64,000 bases of DNA from Bdellovibrionales bacterium. GTDB lineage: Bacteria; Bdellovibrionota; Bdellovibrionia; Bdellovibrionales; JAMPXM01. The translations under genes and the position numbers were made by a program. The notes beneath the pieces were generated by a model, which was not told the DNA's origin, ran no database searches, and saw only the letters and a program-made list of their open reading frames with translations. Below, piece after piece: positions 19,389 through 29,032 of the stretch (positions are counted from its first letter, which is position 1; every line of letters begins with the position of its first letter). The stretch spans positions 1 to 64,000 of the forward strand of contig SYLX01000136.1 of assembly GCA_005808505.1 (NCBI GenBank), in the 5' to 3' direction.

Positions 19389-20573
19389 ATGTTGAGAGCT
19401 TCTCGATTTGTCGCCAGCTTTTCGGCGATACTCGCAATTGGATTTGTCGCCGAGGTCAGCGCGCAAACGACTCCGACACCACCAGAACCTGGCGTCACCG
19501 AATCGTCGGTTCGAATCGGAATGGTTGCAGGAGTAACGGGTGCCGTGTCTGACTTAGGAGTCGAGATCAAGCGTGGCTTTGAAGCTTACGTAAATAAGGT
19601 GAACGCAAGTGGCGGCGTGGCCGGACGAAAAATCGAAGTCTTGTTCCGCGATGATGGATACAAGCCCGAGAATACGGTTCATCTCACGCGCGAGCTCATT
19701 GAAAAAGAAAAAGTTTTTGCACTGGCCGGATACATCGGCACACCCACCACGAAGGCGCTTCTTCCGCTCATTGAGAAAGAACAAATCCCCAATCTCGCGC
19801 CCTACACGGGCGGCGACTTCATGCGTGCGCCCTTCAATCGAAATCTTTTTCCGGGTCAGCCGGCTTACGGCGATGAAGTTGAAAAATTAGTCAGTCATCT
19901 GGTCGCTGATTTAGGAATCAAGGAGATCGGAATTTTCACTCAAGATGACGAAGTTGGGAACACGGGTCGTGCGAGCCTGGTGCGTGCCCTCGACAAACGC
20001 GGGTTGAAAATCCATGGCGCGGGCATTTATAGCGCCAAGAATCCGGGTGACGTTGCAAATGCCTTGAGCGCTCTCCAAGCAACCAAGCCAAAAGCCGTTA
20101 TTCTCTTCTCGATTTTGAAAGCGACAGTCCCGTTTTTGAAGGCAGCAAAAGACGCGAACTTCAAACCCGTCTTCGCTGCGTTTTCTCCAGTTAATTCTCT
20201 GAAGCTCATCGAAGCGCTTGGTCGCGATGTCGAGGGCATCTACGTCACTGAAGGTATGCCTTGGCCGACCGATTCATCGGTTCCGCTGATTCGTACGTTC
20301 CAAGAAGACCTGAAGGTCACCCCTGATAAAGTCGCTTTGCCCGCCACCGTGAGCGGCTACATGTCAGCGGCTATTCTCGTGACGGGCCTCAAGAAAGCGG
20401 GTCGCAACCTGACGCGTGAAAGTTTTCGTGCAGCTCTCGAGAGTCTTCGGAACCATGATCTCGGTGGACCCCGACTCACTTACACACCTGAGCATCACGG
20501 CGGACTCTCGAATATCTACCTTACGAAAATTCGGAACGGCAAAATCATCCCGATTCAAAAATTCGAAAATTGA
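19389..20573 (+). CDS. Branched-chain amino acid-type (LivJ-like) ABC substrate-binding protein
   Basis: ORF 19308..20573, likely start ATG 19389 (MLRASRFVASFSAILAIGFVAEVSAQ); SSVRIGMVAGVTGAVSDLGVEIKRGFEAYVNKVNASGGVAGRKIEVLFRDDGYKPENTV. Confidence 0.85.
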   Translation: MLRASRFVASFSAILAIGFVAEVSAQTTPTPPEPGVTESSVRIGMVAGVTGAVSDLGVEIKRGFEAYVNKVNASGGVAGRKIEVLFRDDGYKPENTVHLTRELIEKEKVFALAGYIGTPTTKALLPLIEKEQIPNLAPYTGGDFMRAPFNRNLFPGQPAYGDEVEKLVSHLVADLGIKEIGIFTQDDEVGNTGRASLVRALDKRGLKIHGAGIYSAKNPGDVANALSALQATKPKAVILFSILKATVPFLKAAKDANFKPVFAAFSPVNSLKLIEALGRDVEGIYVTEGMPWPTDSSVPLIRTFQEDLKVTPDKVALPATVSGYMSAAILVTGLKKAGRNLTRESFRAALESLRNHDLGGPRLTYTPEHHGGLSNIYLTKIRNGKIIPIQKFEN

Positions 20574-20586
20574 CGCTAGGAAGAAG

Positions 20587-20620
20587 GACCGCGAAGTTCA
20601 TTCCGTGAAACTCCGCGGTC
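20587..20620. terminator. Hairpin between convergent genes
   Basis: GACCGCGaAGTT-CATTCCGTGA-AACTcCGCGGTC. Confidence 0.5.
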
Positions 20621-20638
20621 GGAGGACTTTCAAGCCGC

Positions 20639-21715
20639 TCAGTAATCCGAGTATCCTTTTGGACCTGGGGTGTAGAAGGTCGAAGGATCCGCCTCCTTCA
20701 GCGGTGCTCTGATTTTCATTTTCTCAACGAGATCAGGGTTCGAAATGAGTGGGCGTCCAAACGCCACCAACTCACCTCGTTTTTCAAGTAAGTCATGATT
20801 CGCGCGGTCGGCGTTGTAGCCACCGGAAAGCACGTAGGTGCCTTTGAAGTTCTTTCGAATCAGTTCTTTCACTTCAGTCGGGACAGGTGGTGCTCCCATC
20901 GATTGATGATCAACGACATGAATATACGCGAGTCCAATGTCGGAAAGTTCTTTTGCTAGTCGTCCGTAGAAATCGTTAATTCCGGGGAAAGCTCCCATGT
21001 CGTTGAACACGCCGTATGGTGATACGCGAATACCCACTCGGTCCGCGCCGATCTTAAGCGCCGCACCCTTTGCGATTTCCAGGACAAAGCGCATTCGATT
21101 TTCATCGGAGCCGCCGTATTGATCAGTCCGTTTATTCGAAGCCGGATTTAAAAACTGATCCATCAGATAGCCGTTGGCGGAGTGAAGTTCCACGCCGTCG
21201 AATCCAGCCTGAATCGCAAGCTCAGCCGCGCGCACGTATTCGTAGATCGCTTCTTTCACTTCGGCTTCGGTCATCTCGTGAGGCATCGGATACGACTGCT
21301 GTTGTTCTTGGTCGGTCCAAATCTTCCCCGTTAATGCTACCGCCGAAGGAGCAACAATCTTGGCTCCTTCCGGCATGTTCAGCGGATGAGACGCTCGCCC
21401 TGTATGCATCAGCTGAACAAAGATCGCGCCACCTTTCTCATGGACGGCATCCGTTACTTTGCGCCAGCCTGCAACTTGTTCCTGATTAAAGAGTCCAGGA
21501 ATTCGTGCGTATCCCAGTCCATTCACCGAAGGCGAAACCCCTTCGGTGATGATAAGCCCGGTGGAAGCGCGGGCCGCATAATATTCGGCCATCAGATCAT
21601 TTGGTACGTAGCCCGGGGCACGCGACCGAGTCATGGGCGCCATGACGACGCGGTTCTTGAGTTGAATTCGACCTAGTTTGTAGGGCTCAAAAAGTTTCTC
21701 TGGAGTTTGCGGCAT
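20639..21715 (-). CDS. Old yellow enzyme family alkene reductase (NemA-like)
   Basis: LFEPYKLGRIQLKNRVVMAPMTRSRA...GFDGVELHSANGYLMDQFLNPASNKRTDQYGGS. Confidence 0.95.
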   Translation of the reverse strand: MPQTPEKLFEPYKLGRIQLKNRVVMAPMTRSRAPGYVPNDLMAEYYAARASTGLIITEGVSPSVNGLGYARIPGLFNQEQVAGWRKVTDAVHEKGGAIFVQLMHTGRASHPLNMPEGAKIVAPSAVALTGKIWTDQEQQQSYPMPHEMTEAEVKEAIYEYVRAAELAIQAGFDGVELHSANGYLMDQFLNPASNKRTDQYGGSDENRMRFVLEIAKGAALKIGADRVGIRVSPYGVFNDMGAFPGINDFYGRLAKELSDIGLAYIHVVDHQSMGAPPVPTEVKELIRKNFKGTYVLSGGYNADRANHDLLEKRGELVAFGRPLISNPDLVEKMKIRAPLKEADPSTFYTPGPKGYSDY

Positions 21716-21756
21716 GGCGCGATCCTTCTTTGGGTTTAACTTAATTTTGTTTATGC

Positions 21757-22203
21757 TTATGCAACTTCAACGGAGCGGGTCTCGCGTTTTGCAACCTCAT
21801 TAACCGGAACAAGGGCCGAGCGCTTTGCGAAGAGCGGCTTATACTGAGCCCAGAAAGCGGTCGCCGCGACGAGGTGAAGCGCAATCATCACCAAGGGTAA
21901 AGCGCTGTTCTGAAGACCCGGCGTGAGCACCGCGTGAAACAAGAAGATTTGCAACGTGATCGGCGCGAGAACGACGAGCGCAACCGGCGCTGCAAAACCT
22001 GTGAGGAGCAAAAGACCTGCAGCGACTTCCGTCGCTTTCAGCACCGGGAAGAAGTATCCAGCTGAAGCTAATCCACCGAGGAAAACACCGGCCGCTTGCG
22101 GAACTTCGGGCTGCGGAAGGAAGTGTAAGAAGCCATTTAGGCCAAACACGGTGTAGATCAGGCCGAGAAGAAGCTGAGCAGGTGTTGCGATTTTGCGGGT
22201 CAT
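21757..22203 (-). CDS. DoxX family membrane protein
   Basis: LLGLIYTVFGLNGFLHFLPQPEVPQAAGVFLGGLASAGYFFPVLKATEVAAGLLLLTGFAAPVALVVLAPITLQI. Confidence 0.8.
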   Translation of the reverse strand: MTRKIATPAQLLLGLIYTVFGLNGFLHFLPQPEVPQAAGVFLGGLASAGYFFPVLKATEVAAGLLLLTGFAAPVALVVLAPITLQIFLFHAVLTPGLQNSALPLVMIALHLVAATAFWAQYKPLFAKRSALVPVNEVAKRETRSVEVA

Positions 22204-22222
22204 GGGGTCTCTCCTTTAATAA

Positions 22223-22239
22223 GTAATCAAAATGGTTAC
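22223..22239. promoter_or_regulatory. Candidate Rrf2 operator upstream of doxX
   Basis: GTAATCAAAATGGTTAC; arms 6/7 complementary; about 20 bp before the doxX start codon. Confidence 0.6.
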
Positions 22240-22250
22240 AGTTTTAGTCC

Positions 22251-22274
22251 AAAAAAAACGCCGAACCTCGGCGT
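22251..22274 (-). terminator. Rho-independent terminator downstream of rrf2
   Basis: On minus strand ACGCCGA-GGT-TCGGCGT followed by T8. Confidence 0.85.
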
Positions 22275-22298
22275 CGTTATTCAAATCCATCAAGTCCG

Positions 22299-22730
22299 TC
22301 AGCCGGATTTGCTGCACTTCTTTCTAAGTACATCGCTCACATCCGAAAGCCTGACCTTCTTTAGATCCATTGCTAATGCCGACGAAGCTGATCTAAAGAT
22401 CGGCTCAAGCACCGACTTCATCTCGCAGCTCAATGAGCAAGTCGCGTTTGGATCATTCGGGTTGTACGCAAACAGGTCTTCTTCATTCACGGCCGAATAC
22501 ACATCGTAAAGTGTGATGGCATTCGGCTTTTTCGCAAGCACGGCACCACCCGTCCGCCCGGCTTGCGTTGCGAGTAATCCCGCTTTCTGCAATTCGCTCA
22601 AGAGACGCCGTACCACAACCGGATTCGTATTCAGGCTCGTCGCCAAATACGTCGAGCTTACGACTTCGTCGCCCTTCAACGCTATCGCGGTCATAATGTG
22701 TGTCGCCATCGCGAATCGACTGTTCGCCAT
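22299..22730 (-). CDS. Rrf2 family transcriptional regulator
   Basis: MANSRFAMATHIMTAIALKGDEVVSSTYLATSLNTNPVVVRRLLSELQKAGLLATQAGRTGGAVLAKKPNAITLYDVYSAV. Confidence 0.9.
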   Translation of the reverse strand: MANSRFAMATHIMTAIALKGDEVVSSTYLATSLNTNPVVVRRLLSELQKAGLLATQAGRTGGAVLAKKPNAITLYDVYSAVNEEDLFAYNPNDPNATCSLSCEMKSVLEPIFRSASSALAMDLKKVRLSDVSDVLRKKCSKSG

Positions 22731-22733
22731 ACA

Positions 22734-22750
22734 GTAACAATGTTAGTTAC
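22734..22750. promoter_or_regulatory. Candidate Rrf2 autoregulatory operator
   Basis: GTAACAATGTTAGTTAC, arms 6/7 complementary, 4 bp before the rrf2 start codon. Confidence 0.6.
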
Positions 22751-22842
22751 ATTAAATTCGAAAGTCAATGGCGGCTTTTCCGGTTGCTTCAAAATGGGCC
22801 GTCGGTATCGCTAAGGTGTTAGAATCTTTGGGAACGGCTGAT

Positions 22843-23649
22843 TTAGTATTCGAAGTAATCGATGTTCAAACAGCGTACGACTTCCGATTTAGAAGGCCCG
22901 ACCCAACCCGTAATCTTCTCGATATAGGCTGGAAGATCGGCGCGAATCTGGTCTGCCACCTCAGTCGAAAGCGACATCGGAAGAGTAAAGAAGAAGTTCT
23001 TTCGCTCCGAGAACGGCATCCGATTGAATCCCTGGAGACGCCAGTTCTGGTGGTGCTTCGCCACGAGCGGAGATTCGGGCCCAAATAAAATTCGTTTAGA
23101 GCCAAGATCATATGATCCGCTTTTTTGAATAAGGATTCCACTCTCGATCAGAAAGCTCATCACCTTTACGATCATGGCTGCAGGAATATTCAGTCGGTTA
23201 CTAATCTCTTCGTAGGTCATGCGAGGGTTGACCGCCACTAAGTTCGTAATACCTGTATAAACCCAATGAGAGTAATAGGTGGCGGCCTCGATTTCGCTTA
23301 AGTCACGATCGCGCTCCACCCGCTCTGAGAGTTTTTGATTAGCCTCACGGCTGCGGTCGATTCGCTTCTTCAACCGGGTTTTTAAGTTGTGGTTCCCCGC
23401 TCGCTCATAATCAATCAGCAGCAAGAAGTGATCGGTCTCGCGCTCACTTAGTCCCATGTGATCGCAAAGATCGCTCGCTGCTTCCATTGTGAAGTGCTTA
23501 TCGCTATTGAGCACCTGACTGACGAGCGTGGTGCTCAGTCCAAGCTTTTCAGCAATCCTCCGGCTCTCGCCTCGTCCGCCCTTCGGACGTGCCGCCAGCC
23601 AGTCCTTTAGAAAGGTCTTATAATCCTTCGCATCGAAGACCGTAGCCAT
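22843..23649 (-). CDS. TIGR02147 family protein
   Basis: MATVFDAKDYKTFLKDWLAARPKGGRGESRRIAEKLGLSTTLVSQVLNSDKHFTMEAASDLCDHMGLSERETDHFLLLIDYERAGN. Confidence 0.9.
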   Translation of the reverse strand: MATVFDAKDYKTFLKDWLAARPKGGRGESRRIAEKLGLSTTLVSQVLNSDKHFTMEAASDLCDHMGLSERETDHFLLLIDYERAGNHNLKTRLKKRIDRSREANQKLSERVERDRDLSEIEAATYYSHWVYTGITNLVAVNPRMTYEEISNRLNIPAAMIVKVMSFLIESGILIQKSGSYDLGSKRILFGPESPLVAKHHQNWRLQGFNRMPFSERKNFFFTLPMSLSTEVADQIRADLPAYIEKITGWVGPSKSEVVRCLNIDYFEY

Positions 23650-23843
23650 AAATCACCGTAATCATTGTGTAATCAGAACCCGCGCAGTAAGTCCAAATAT
23701 TAACCCCAGAGTAAACGAAAACGTTCATATTTTACAAATCAAACCTGTTTCTCGTCTCCCTTCGGACCTATAACGATCCGCGTTGACAGCGATTCATATT
23801 AATAAACCGGACCTGCTCTCAGGTCTTAGGAAGGAAGACTTTT

Positions 23844-25154
23844 ATGAAAGCTCTTTTGAACGTACCTGCTAAGCTCGCAACATCGTCTCTCGTGGCGCTT
23901 GCCCTCAGCACAACCGCGTGCTCGGTCAATCTCGCAGAAAAAGAAGTTCCCTCACCGAAGATCGACTTGGCCTCGATTGAAAAAGACATGGCTCTCGGTT
24001 CGAAAGAGAAAGCAGAGATCCTCGCAGCATCCGCTGAGCGCTTGCTGACTCCTGCTTCTTTCATGTACGCCGCTGAAGTTGCGAAAATGGCCCTCACGCA
24101 TGATCCTCAAAACACGAAGGCTCGTTTCATTAACGCAGCACTCGGTCCTGTCATGGAATTGAAAGGCGTCGTTACACGCATTGAGCCTCTCGTAAAGACG
24201 CGTCCTGAAAACGCAGGCGAATATTATCAGTTCAAAGCTTCGCTTCAGAAATACAATGCCGATCGTTCGGTCACTGAGTTCCTCTTAAAAGGTGCCGCTG
24301 ACATCACGACTGAACGTGAAGCTCAAGAATTGATCGCGCGCGTGATTCTGAAAGTCGATGAATTCCGCCGCACGATGAAAGATCTCAAAAACGAAGAGCT
24401 GACGTTAACGATCAGCGAAGCTTCGATCAAAAAGGAAATGCTCGATGAAGCACAACATCGCTGCTGGTCGCGCACAGCTCCTGGCGTTTACGAAAAAGCT
24501 GCGGAGTGTGACCTTTCTGCTGCTTACGAGCGCAAACTTAATCGCGCAGACTTCGAAGGTCTTCAGCAATTGGCTGCGGGTTACCAAGTCTACATGACCG
24601 TCTTGAACGCATGGGATCTTACGGGACTTTATTCAAAAAACCTTTCCGGCGTTTCATCGGAGCGTTACTTTGAAATCCTTGCGCTTGATTCGCGCTTCGG
24701 AAAACTGCGCGAAACAAACGGCATGAACTTGATTCCCGAAGCCGCGCAAGATGCAGTCATCGGCGTACGTTACGCACAGAAGATGCAAGCTGAACTCTGC
24801 CCGAACGGCTACGAGACTCCTTCGAATCGTCCTGGCTCTTTCCTCGAAAACGGCTTCTGCGTCGAGAACAACGACGTAGTCGAAAAGACCCTCGCGATCG
24901 TCGAAGAAATGGCAAAAGGCGGATTCGTTAACTTCACACGTGAAGAGACTCAACTTCCGATCGACGTGAAAGCTAACGCTTTCAAATTCTTCGAAACACC
25001 GGTTCGTGACTTGCGCGATCTCCAACCGACAAGCAAGAACGCTTGTGGTCAGGTGACTTCGATCCAAGACGGAACCGTTGGTGGCGTATTCGCTAACGGC
25101 GAAATGAACTTGCTCCTGGCAAAAGCTTCGGAAGAAAGCTGCAAATCGCACTAA
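23844..25154 (+). CDS. Lipoprotein with TPR-like N-terminal region (paralogue A)
   Basis: AGGAAGG RBS; lipobox ALSTTAC; shares blocks with 25287..26609 (EFRRTMKDLKNEELTLTI; FFETPVRDLRDLQPTSKNACGQV). Confidence 0.8.
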   Translation: MKALLNVPAKLATSSLVALALSTTACSVNLAEKEVPSPKIDLASIEKDMALGSKEKAEILAASAERLLTPASFMYAAEVAKMALTHDPQNTKARFINAALGPVMELKGVVTRIEPLVKTRPENAGEYYQFKASLQKYNADRSVTEFLLKGAADITTEREAQELIARVILKVDEFRRTMKDLKNEELTLTISEASIKKEMLDEAQHRCWSRTAPGVYEKAAECDLSAAYERKLNRADFEGLQQLAAGYQVYMTVLNAWDLTGLYSKNLSGVSSERYFEILALDSRFGKLRETNGMNLIPEAAQDAVIGVRYAQKMQAELCPNGYETPSNRPGSFLENGFCVENNDVVEKTLAIVEEMAKGGFVNFTREETQLPIDVKANAFKFFETPVRDLRDLQPTSKNACGQVTSIQDGTVGGVFANGEMNLLLAKASEESCKSH

Positions 25155-25167
25155 TTGCAAAAATTCA

Positions 25168-25201
25168 GGGGTGTTCAAAGTTTAGCCACTTTGAACACCC
25201 C
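25168..25201. terminator. 13-bp perfect hairpin between paralogues
   Basis: GGGGTGTTCAAAG-TTTAGCCA-CTTTGAACACCCC then CATTTGTTT. Confidence 0.65.
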
Positions 25202-25286
25202 ATTTGTTTATCCAATTGCTGATACCGCTGGACCGGATGCTGCTAATGCACGGACTGCCCGGGTGCGCTCACCCTAAGGAGAGTCG

Positions 25287-26609
25287 ATGAAAGCTCAAAA
25301 CAAATTTGTCATGATCGTCGCTGGTCTAGCGTCGACGCTAATTCTGAGCGCGTGTGGCTCAAGCTTTTTCGCTAAGACCGAAGAGCCGGCAACACTTGAG
25401 AAAATCGACAAAAAGAAGCCGGGCCGCGTTTCTACCGAATCCGTACAACGATCAGAGGCTTTGGTTGAAGAAGGTGAAGCTCTTGTCGACATCTCAACTC
25501 TCAGTGAGGCGTACGGAAAATTCAGCGAAGCTCTCGAGACCGACCCTGGAAACCAACAGGCACTCTTTTGGAAAAGTACTCTAAAAGTTCCCCTTACTTT
25601 TAAGGGGATTTTCCGTCGAATGAAGCCTTACTACTCGCAGACCCCGCAAACTGCGGCCCGTTACCGAGACATGGATTATCAAGCCTCGCAGAAAATCGAG
25701 TCTTACCGTTTTCTCACCGATGGTCCCGAGGATATTCGGAGCGCGGAAGACTTTAACGATTGGATCGATCAACTCCGCTTGTCGCTTGAAGAGCTGCGCG
25801 TGACTCTCAAAAAGCTGCGTAATTCGGAACTCACGATCGCAATCCCCAATTCGGTGAGCCAACCGATTTTACGTGCGCAGAGCATGTACGGTTGCCAAGA
25901 AATTTCCTTCGGCCCTATTCGCTACCAAGAAAGCGAAGGCTGCCAAAAAATCACGAAGCCGACGGTCGGCCTAAACCTCATCGATTTCGAAGCGATGCTC
26001 CTAGCGGTTGGTATTTACCAATCCTATTTGGAGCTTTGGACAGCTTATTATTTAAATCCCGATCTTCTAGTCGGTATCGACGACTTGGATCCCACGGATA
26101 AACCGTCAGTCGATCAATTTCTCGAATTTCTTTTCGACGTGAAAAATGGCGGAAAACTCCGCCGCGAAAAACCTTTCAGCGCAATACAAGATGTCGGGCA
26201 GGAGGCTATCGTTGGCTTCCGATACATTCTCGAAAATCAGCAAAAAGCCTGCCCCAAAGGAATCGCGTCTCTCGAGAACCGATCTGGCTATCTGCTTCAA
26301 GTTGGCGCCTGCTTGGAGCCGCAAGTGAATCGTGAGAACGATCCCAGAGAACTCATGAAAGCATTTGAATCGATTCTGGCGGCGCAACCCGCGCCTATTA
26401 AAATTGGCAGAGAAGTGCGCGCAAGAGTGAATTTCGTAAGTCTCTTTGAGAATCCCGTTGCGGATCTTAATGAGCTTCGACCGTTCCGCCTGGATGCGTG
26501 CGGGCGCTTGATCGGGTTCAACGATAAACCTCTTCAACACGCGTTCATGGAAGGCAGCGCAAATGATCTGATCACGCTTTCAAACGCAAAAGAAGGAGCC
26601 TGCAAATGA
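25287..26609 (+). CDS. Lipoprotein with TPR-like N-terminal region (paralogue B)
   Basis: AAGGAGAG RBS; lipobox LILSAC; blocks ELRVTLKKLRNSELTIAI and LFENPVADLNELRPFRLDACGRL match paralogue A. Confidence 0.8.
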   Translation: MKAQNKFVMIVAGLASTLILSACGSSFFAKTEEPATLEKIDKKKPGRVSTESVQRSEALVEEGEALVDISTLSEAYGKFSEALETDPGNQQALFWKSTLKVPLTFKGIFRRMKPYYSQTPQTAARYRDMDYQASQKIESYRFLTDGPEDIRSAEDFNDWIDQLRLSLEELRVTLKKLRNSELTIAIPNSVSQPILRAQSMYGCQEISFGPIRYQESEGCQKITKPTVGLNLIDFEAMLLAVGIYQSYLELWTAYYLNPDLLVGIDDLDPTDKPSVDQFLEFLFDVKNGGKLRREKPFSAIQDVGQEAIVGFRYILENQQKACPKGIASLENRSGYLLQVGACLEPQVNRENDPRELMKAFESILAAQPAPIKIGREVRARVNFVSLFENPVADLNELRPFRLDACGRLIGFNDKPLQHAFMEGSANDLITLSNAKEGACK

Positions 26610-26992
26610 AGAGGCTCTCGGTGATGATCTTGACCTCCGTGTTCGTGAGTGCGGCTATCGCGGCACCTTCGACAAATAACGTGATGCAAGACTTTCGTTT
26701 TCAAAACTGCGGCACGGACAAAATCTGCTGGGAAGTCACCTCAATGAGAGCTTGGGTCAGCTTTGTTACGGGTGCCTTCTCAACGGATGGTCGCGCGACC
26801 GTGCGCAAGCTTGATTCTCAAGGAGCTGTGCTTGCAACTTACGACGCAGCGACGGCCAACTATAACTCAACACTCCAGCTCATCACGGCCGAAAACGCAG
26901 ATGGTGGCTTCATGCTGATCTCCTTGAAAGACGGCTTGATCAGCGACTATGGCTTTGCAGCCTCTAAGGGAGCCAACAATGGCGCAAAGTAA
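26606..26992 (+). CDS. Small secreted hypothetical protein
   Basis: ATGA overlap with the preceding gene; signal peptide MKRLSVMILTSVFVSAAIAA. Confidence 0.7.
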   Translation: MKRLSVMILTSVFVSAAIAAPSTNNVMQDFRFQNCGTDKICWEVTSMRAWVSFVTGAFSTDGRATVRKLDSQGAVLATYDAATANYNSTLQLITAENADGGFMLISLKDGLISDYGFAASKGANNGAK

Positions 26993-28334
26993 GCTCGCGA
27001 TCTTTATCTTTAGCTGCCTAAGTATGGTTGCACTCGCAGCCTGCCAACCTGGCGGCGGACCCTCAGCACGTGCACCGCAAGCTCCCGCTGGCGAAGGCAA
27101 CAATCCCTTTGAAGCAGCCGGAACTTTTCAGGGTGGCGGCGGCGGAAACGGCGTCGATGGCGAGACGATGGAGTCTTACGCAAAGTCCTACGCTCGCGAC
27201 ATCGAAACTCTACCCGAGTACAAGCGCTATATCGCGCCCATCTTAAGAAAGATGAATCAAGGTCGCGCGGATGTGTTCGTTCTCTATCTTCGTTGGGCCG
27301 CACGTGAGAAAGCTTGGTTTTTTGTACCGAACGAACTTCCGAAGCTTCCGAAAGAACAAATTCAAGTCGATTTCGAAACGGAACAGCACGGACGCCATTA
27401 CGATCAAGAGATCTACATCCATGGCCCGACGTACGATGAAAAAGAGCTGCAAGATAAAGCCATGCTTCTTCTTCACGAGATGGTGATGGGCGCAAAATTC
27501 TTAATGAAGAAGAGCCCGCAAGCACAGTGCGAGGCTCTTTCAAAAGCCGAACACCTCGCTGCCTGCCAGGATCCCGCGAACCTCAAACTCGCGATTCCTT
27601 ATACGGCCGTGACGGACAAGGAAACTTACTCCGCCAACGGTGTTGATCACGAGCGCATCCGCGCGATGACGTTGTTCTTAATCAACCCAGATTCTGATCT
27701 TTCGGCGGCGACCGTTTACGCCATGAGATCTCGCTTAGGGTTTCAATTTCCGTGGGATCCGTTGCTCTCGAAGTTTACGTTGGCGGACTTCGTTCGCGTC
27801 ATTGATCGTTCTTTCCTTGCAGAAGATGTTTTCACAACGAAAGATAATTTTTTGTCAGCGGAACCAAGAACCTGCCTGATGAAGCGCTGGGCGCTAGTCG
27901 CTCATCTCGACATCAATCACTGGGTCGCAGAAATTCCTGAAGGAGTACGAGTTTCGACAATCCGGGCCGAAAATGACGATTGGCTGAACGGGTTGGAAGC
28001 GAAATCCTTAAGCTTCCTTGGCTCAAGTTTCGTCAGCTTAAAAGGTCAGGAAGCGCTTTACACAATCACGGGCGTGCCCGACGATAGCGAAAACGGCAGG
28101 ATCTACGATCGCGTCCGCATTCTTCCGTCTCTCTTCAGCTGGCCGACTGGGACCGAGGGAATCATGTTCGACTTTTACATTACGCGCGATCCGAACCCGC
28201 GCTTGGTGAAGTACGTCGGAACACCCGTAAAAGTTTTGCGAAGTACGGAAATCAATAAGGCTGCTTACTACCAAGGAGAAATTGAATTTGTTCCCGTGGC
28301 GAGCAAGAAGCCTGTTGTTTGCTCGTTGAAGTAA
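26979..28334 (+). CDS. Hypothetical lipoprotein (Gly-rich N-terminal linker)
   Basis: Start ATG 26979 (MAQSKLAIFIFSCLSMVALAAC), overlaps preceding ORF. Confidence 0.75.
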   Translation: MAQSKLAIFIFSCLSMVALAACQPGGGPSARAPQAPAGEGNNPFEAAGTFQGGGGGNGVDGETMESYAKSYARDIETLPEYKRYIAPILRKMNQGRADVFVLYLRWAAREKAWFFVPNELPKLPKEQIQVDFETEQHGRHYDQEIYIHGPTYDEKELQDKAMLLLHEMVMGAKFLMKKSPQAQCEALSKAEHLAACQDPANLKLAIPYTAVTDKETYSANGVDHERIRAMTLFLINPDSDLSAATVYAMRSRLGFQFPWDPLLSKFTLADFVRVIDRSFLAEDVFTTKDNFLSAEPRTCLMKRWALVAHLDINHWVAEIPEGVRVSTIRAENDDWLNGLEAKSLSFLGSSFVSLKGQEALYTITGVPDDSENGRIYDRVRILPSLFSWPTGTEGIMFDFYITRDPNPRLVKYVGTPVKVLRSTEINKAAYYQGEIEFVPVASKKPVVCSLK

Positions 28335-28339
28335 CAGAT

Positions 28340-28360
28340 GCCCGCTAATCAGTAGCGGGC
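28340..28360. terminator. Hairpin at convergent operon ends
   Basis: GCCCGCTA-ATCAG-TAGCGGGC. Confidence 0.45.
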
Positions 28361-28651
28361 TAAGGAATGCCAGTTCCCCACGCGACGCGGAGGCATAGCC
28401 AAGAAGTACGAGAACAAACTCATCTCCGGCAGAGCAAAAACAAGCCTTTGACCTGCCTTGGCCGCTTGCACATCCGTCCACTCAACAATCTGCCAAAGCT
28501 TCAGATCGTCTTCCTGATCCATTAGAAACTGATTTTGTTTGATTCCGGGAATTTTGGAAAGAGCTTCCGCAAACCGACGTGCGTTGATGACAATTTCATC
28601 GGTGTTCTCGACGTTCTTCAACTTGAACTCAAAAACTTCTACGTGATTCAT
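28349..28651 (-). CDS. Small antibiotic-biosynthesis-monooxygenase-like (dimeric alpha-beta barrel) protein
   Basis: MNHVEVFEFKLKNVENTDEIVINARRFAEALSKIPGIKQNQFLMDQEDDLKLWQIVEWTDVQAAKAGQRLV; family call from general pattern only. Confidence 0.45.
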   Translation of the reverse strand: MNHVEVFEFKLKNVENTDEIVINARRFAEALSKIPGIKQNQFLMDQEDDLKLWQIVEWTDVQAAKAGQRLVFALPEMSLFSYFLAMPPRRVGNWHSLARY

Positions 28652-28739
28652 AGGAACTCCTCTTAGAAGAATTCTGTCACGGAGAGGGCAACGAACGCAA
28701 ATCTCGACGGCGCATCGTTACTAGAGCGATTTTCAAAAA

Positions 28740-28768
28740 AGAAAAGGCGATGCTTTTTAGCATCGCCT
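28740..28768 (-). terminator. Rho-independent terminator of the minus-strand operon 28775-32825
   Basis: Minus strand AGGCGATGCT-AAAA-AGCATCGCCT then TTTTC-TTTTTT. Confidence 0.85.
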
Positions 28769-28774
28769 CTAGAG

Positions 28775-29032
28775 CTACAGCTCAAGGGCTGCGGCTTCGG
28801 CTTGCTCCTCCGTCCAACCGCAATCGCGGCGGAGTCGGTTGAACTCCAACGCGATTTCTTGGTTCGTGGATTCATCTGAAACTCTTAGGTCACAGATCTC
28901 ACCGTGCGGTGCAGGCCCGGGCGTCGGGGCGGGCTGAGGCACCGGCTCAGGTTGATCAGTCGGAGCTGAGCTCCCTTGACCGCACGCAACGCACAAGAGT
29001 AACAAAACAGCTGCCGCAAGTGCTTTGATCAT
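28775..29032 (-). CDS. Small Pro-rich lipoprotein
   Basis: LLLLCVAC lipobox followed by PEPVPQPAPTPGPAP linker; ATGA-type overlap with next gene. Confidence 0.7.
   Translation of the reverse strand: MIKALAAAVLLLLCVACGQGSSAPTDQPEPVPQPAPTPGPAPHGEICDLRVSDESTNQEIALEFNRLRRDCGWTEEQAEAAALEL

Noticed and set aside
28038-28481. 147-aa minus-strand ORF
   Set aside because: Overlaps two better-supported genes and a hairpin; composition typical of an antisense shadow.
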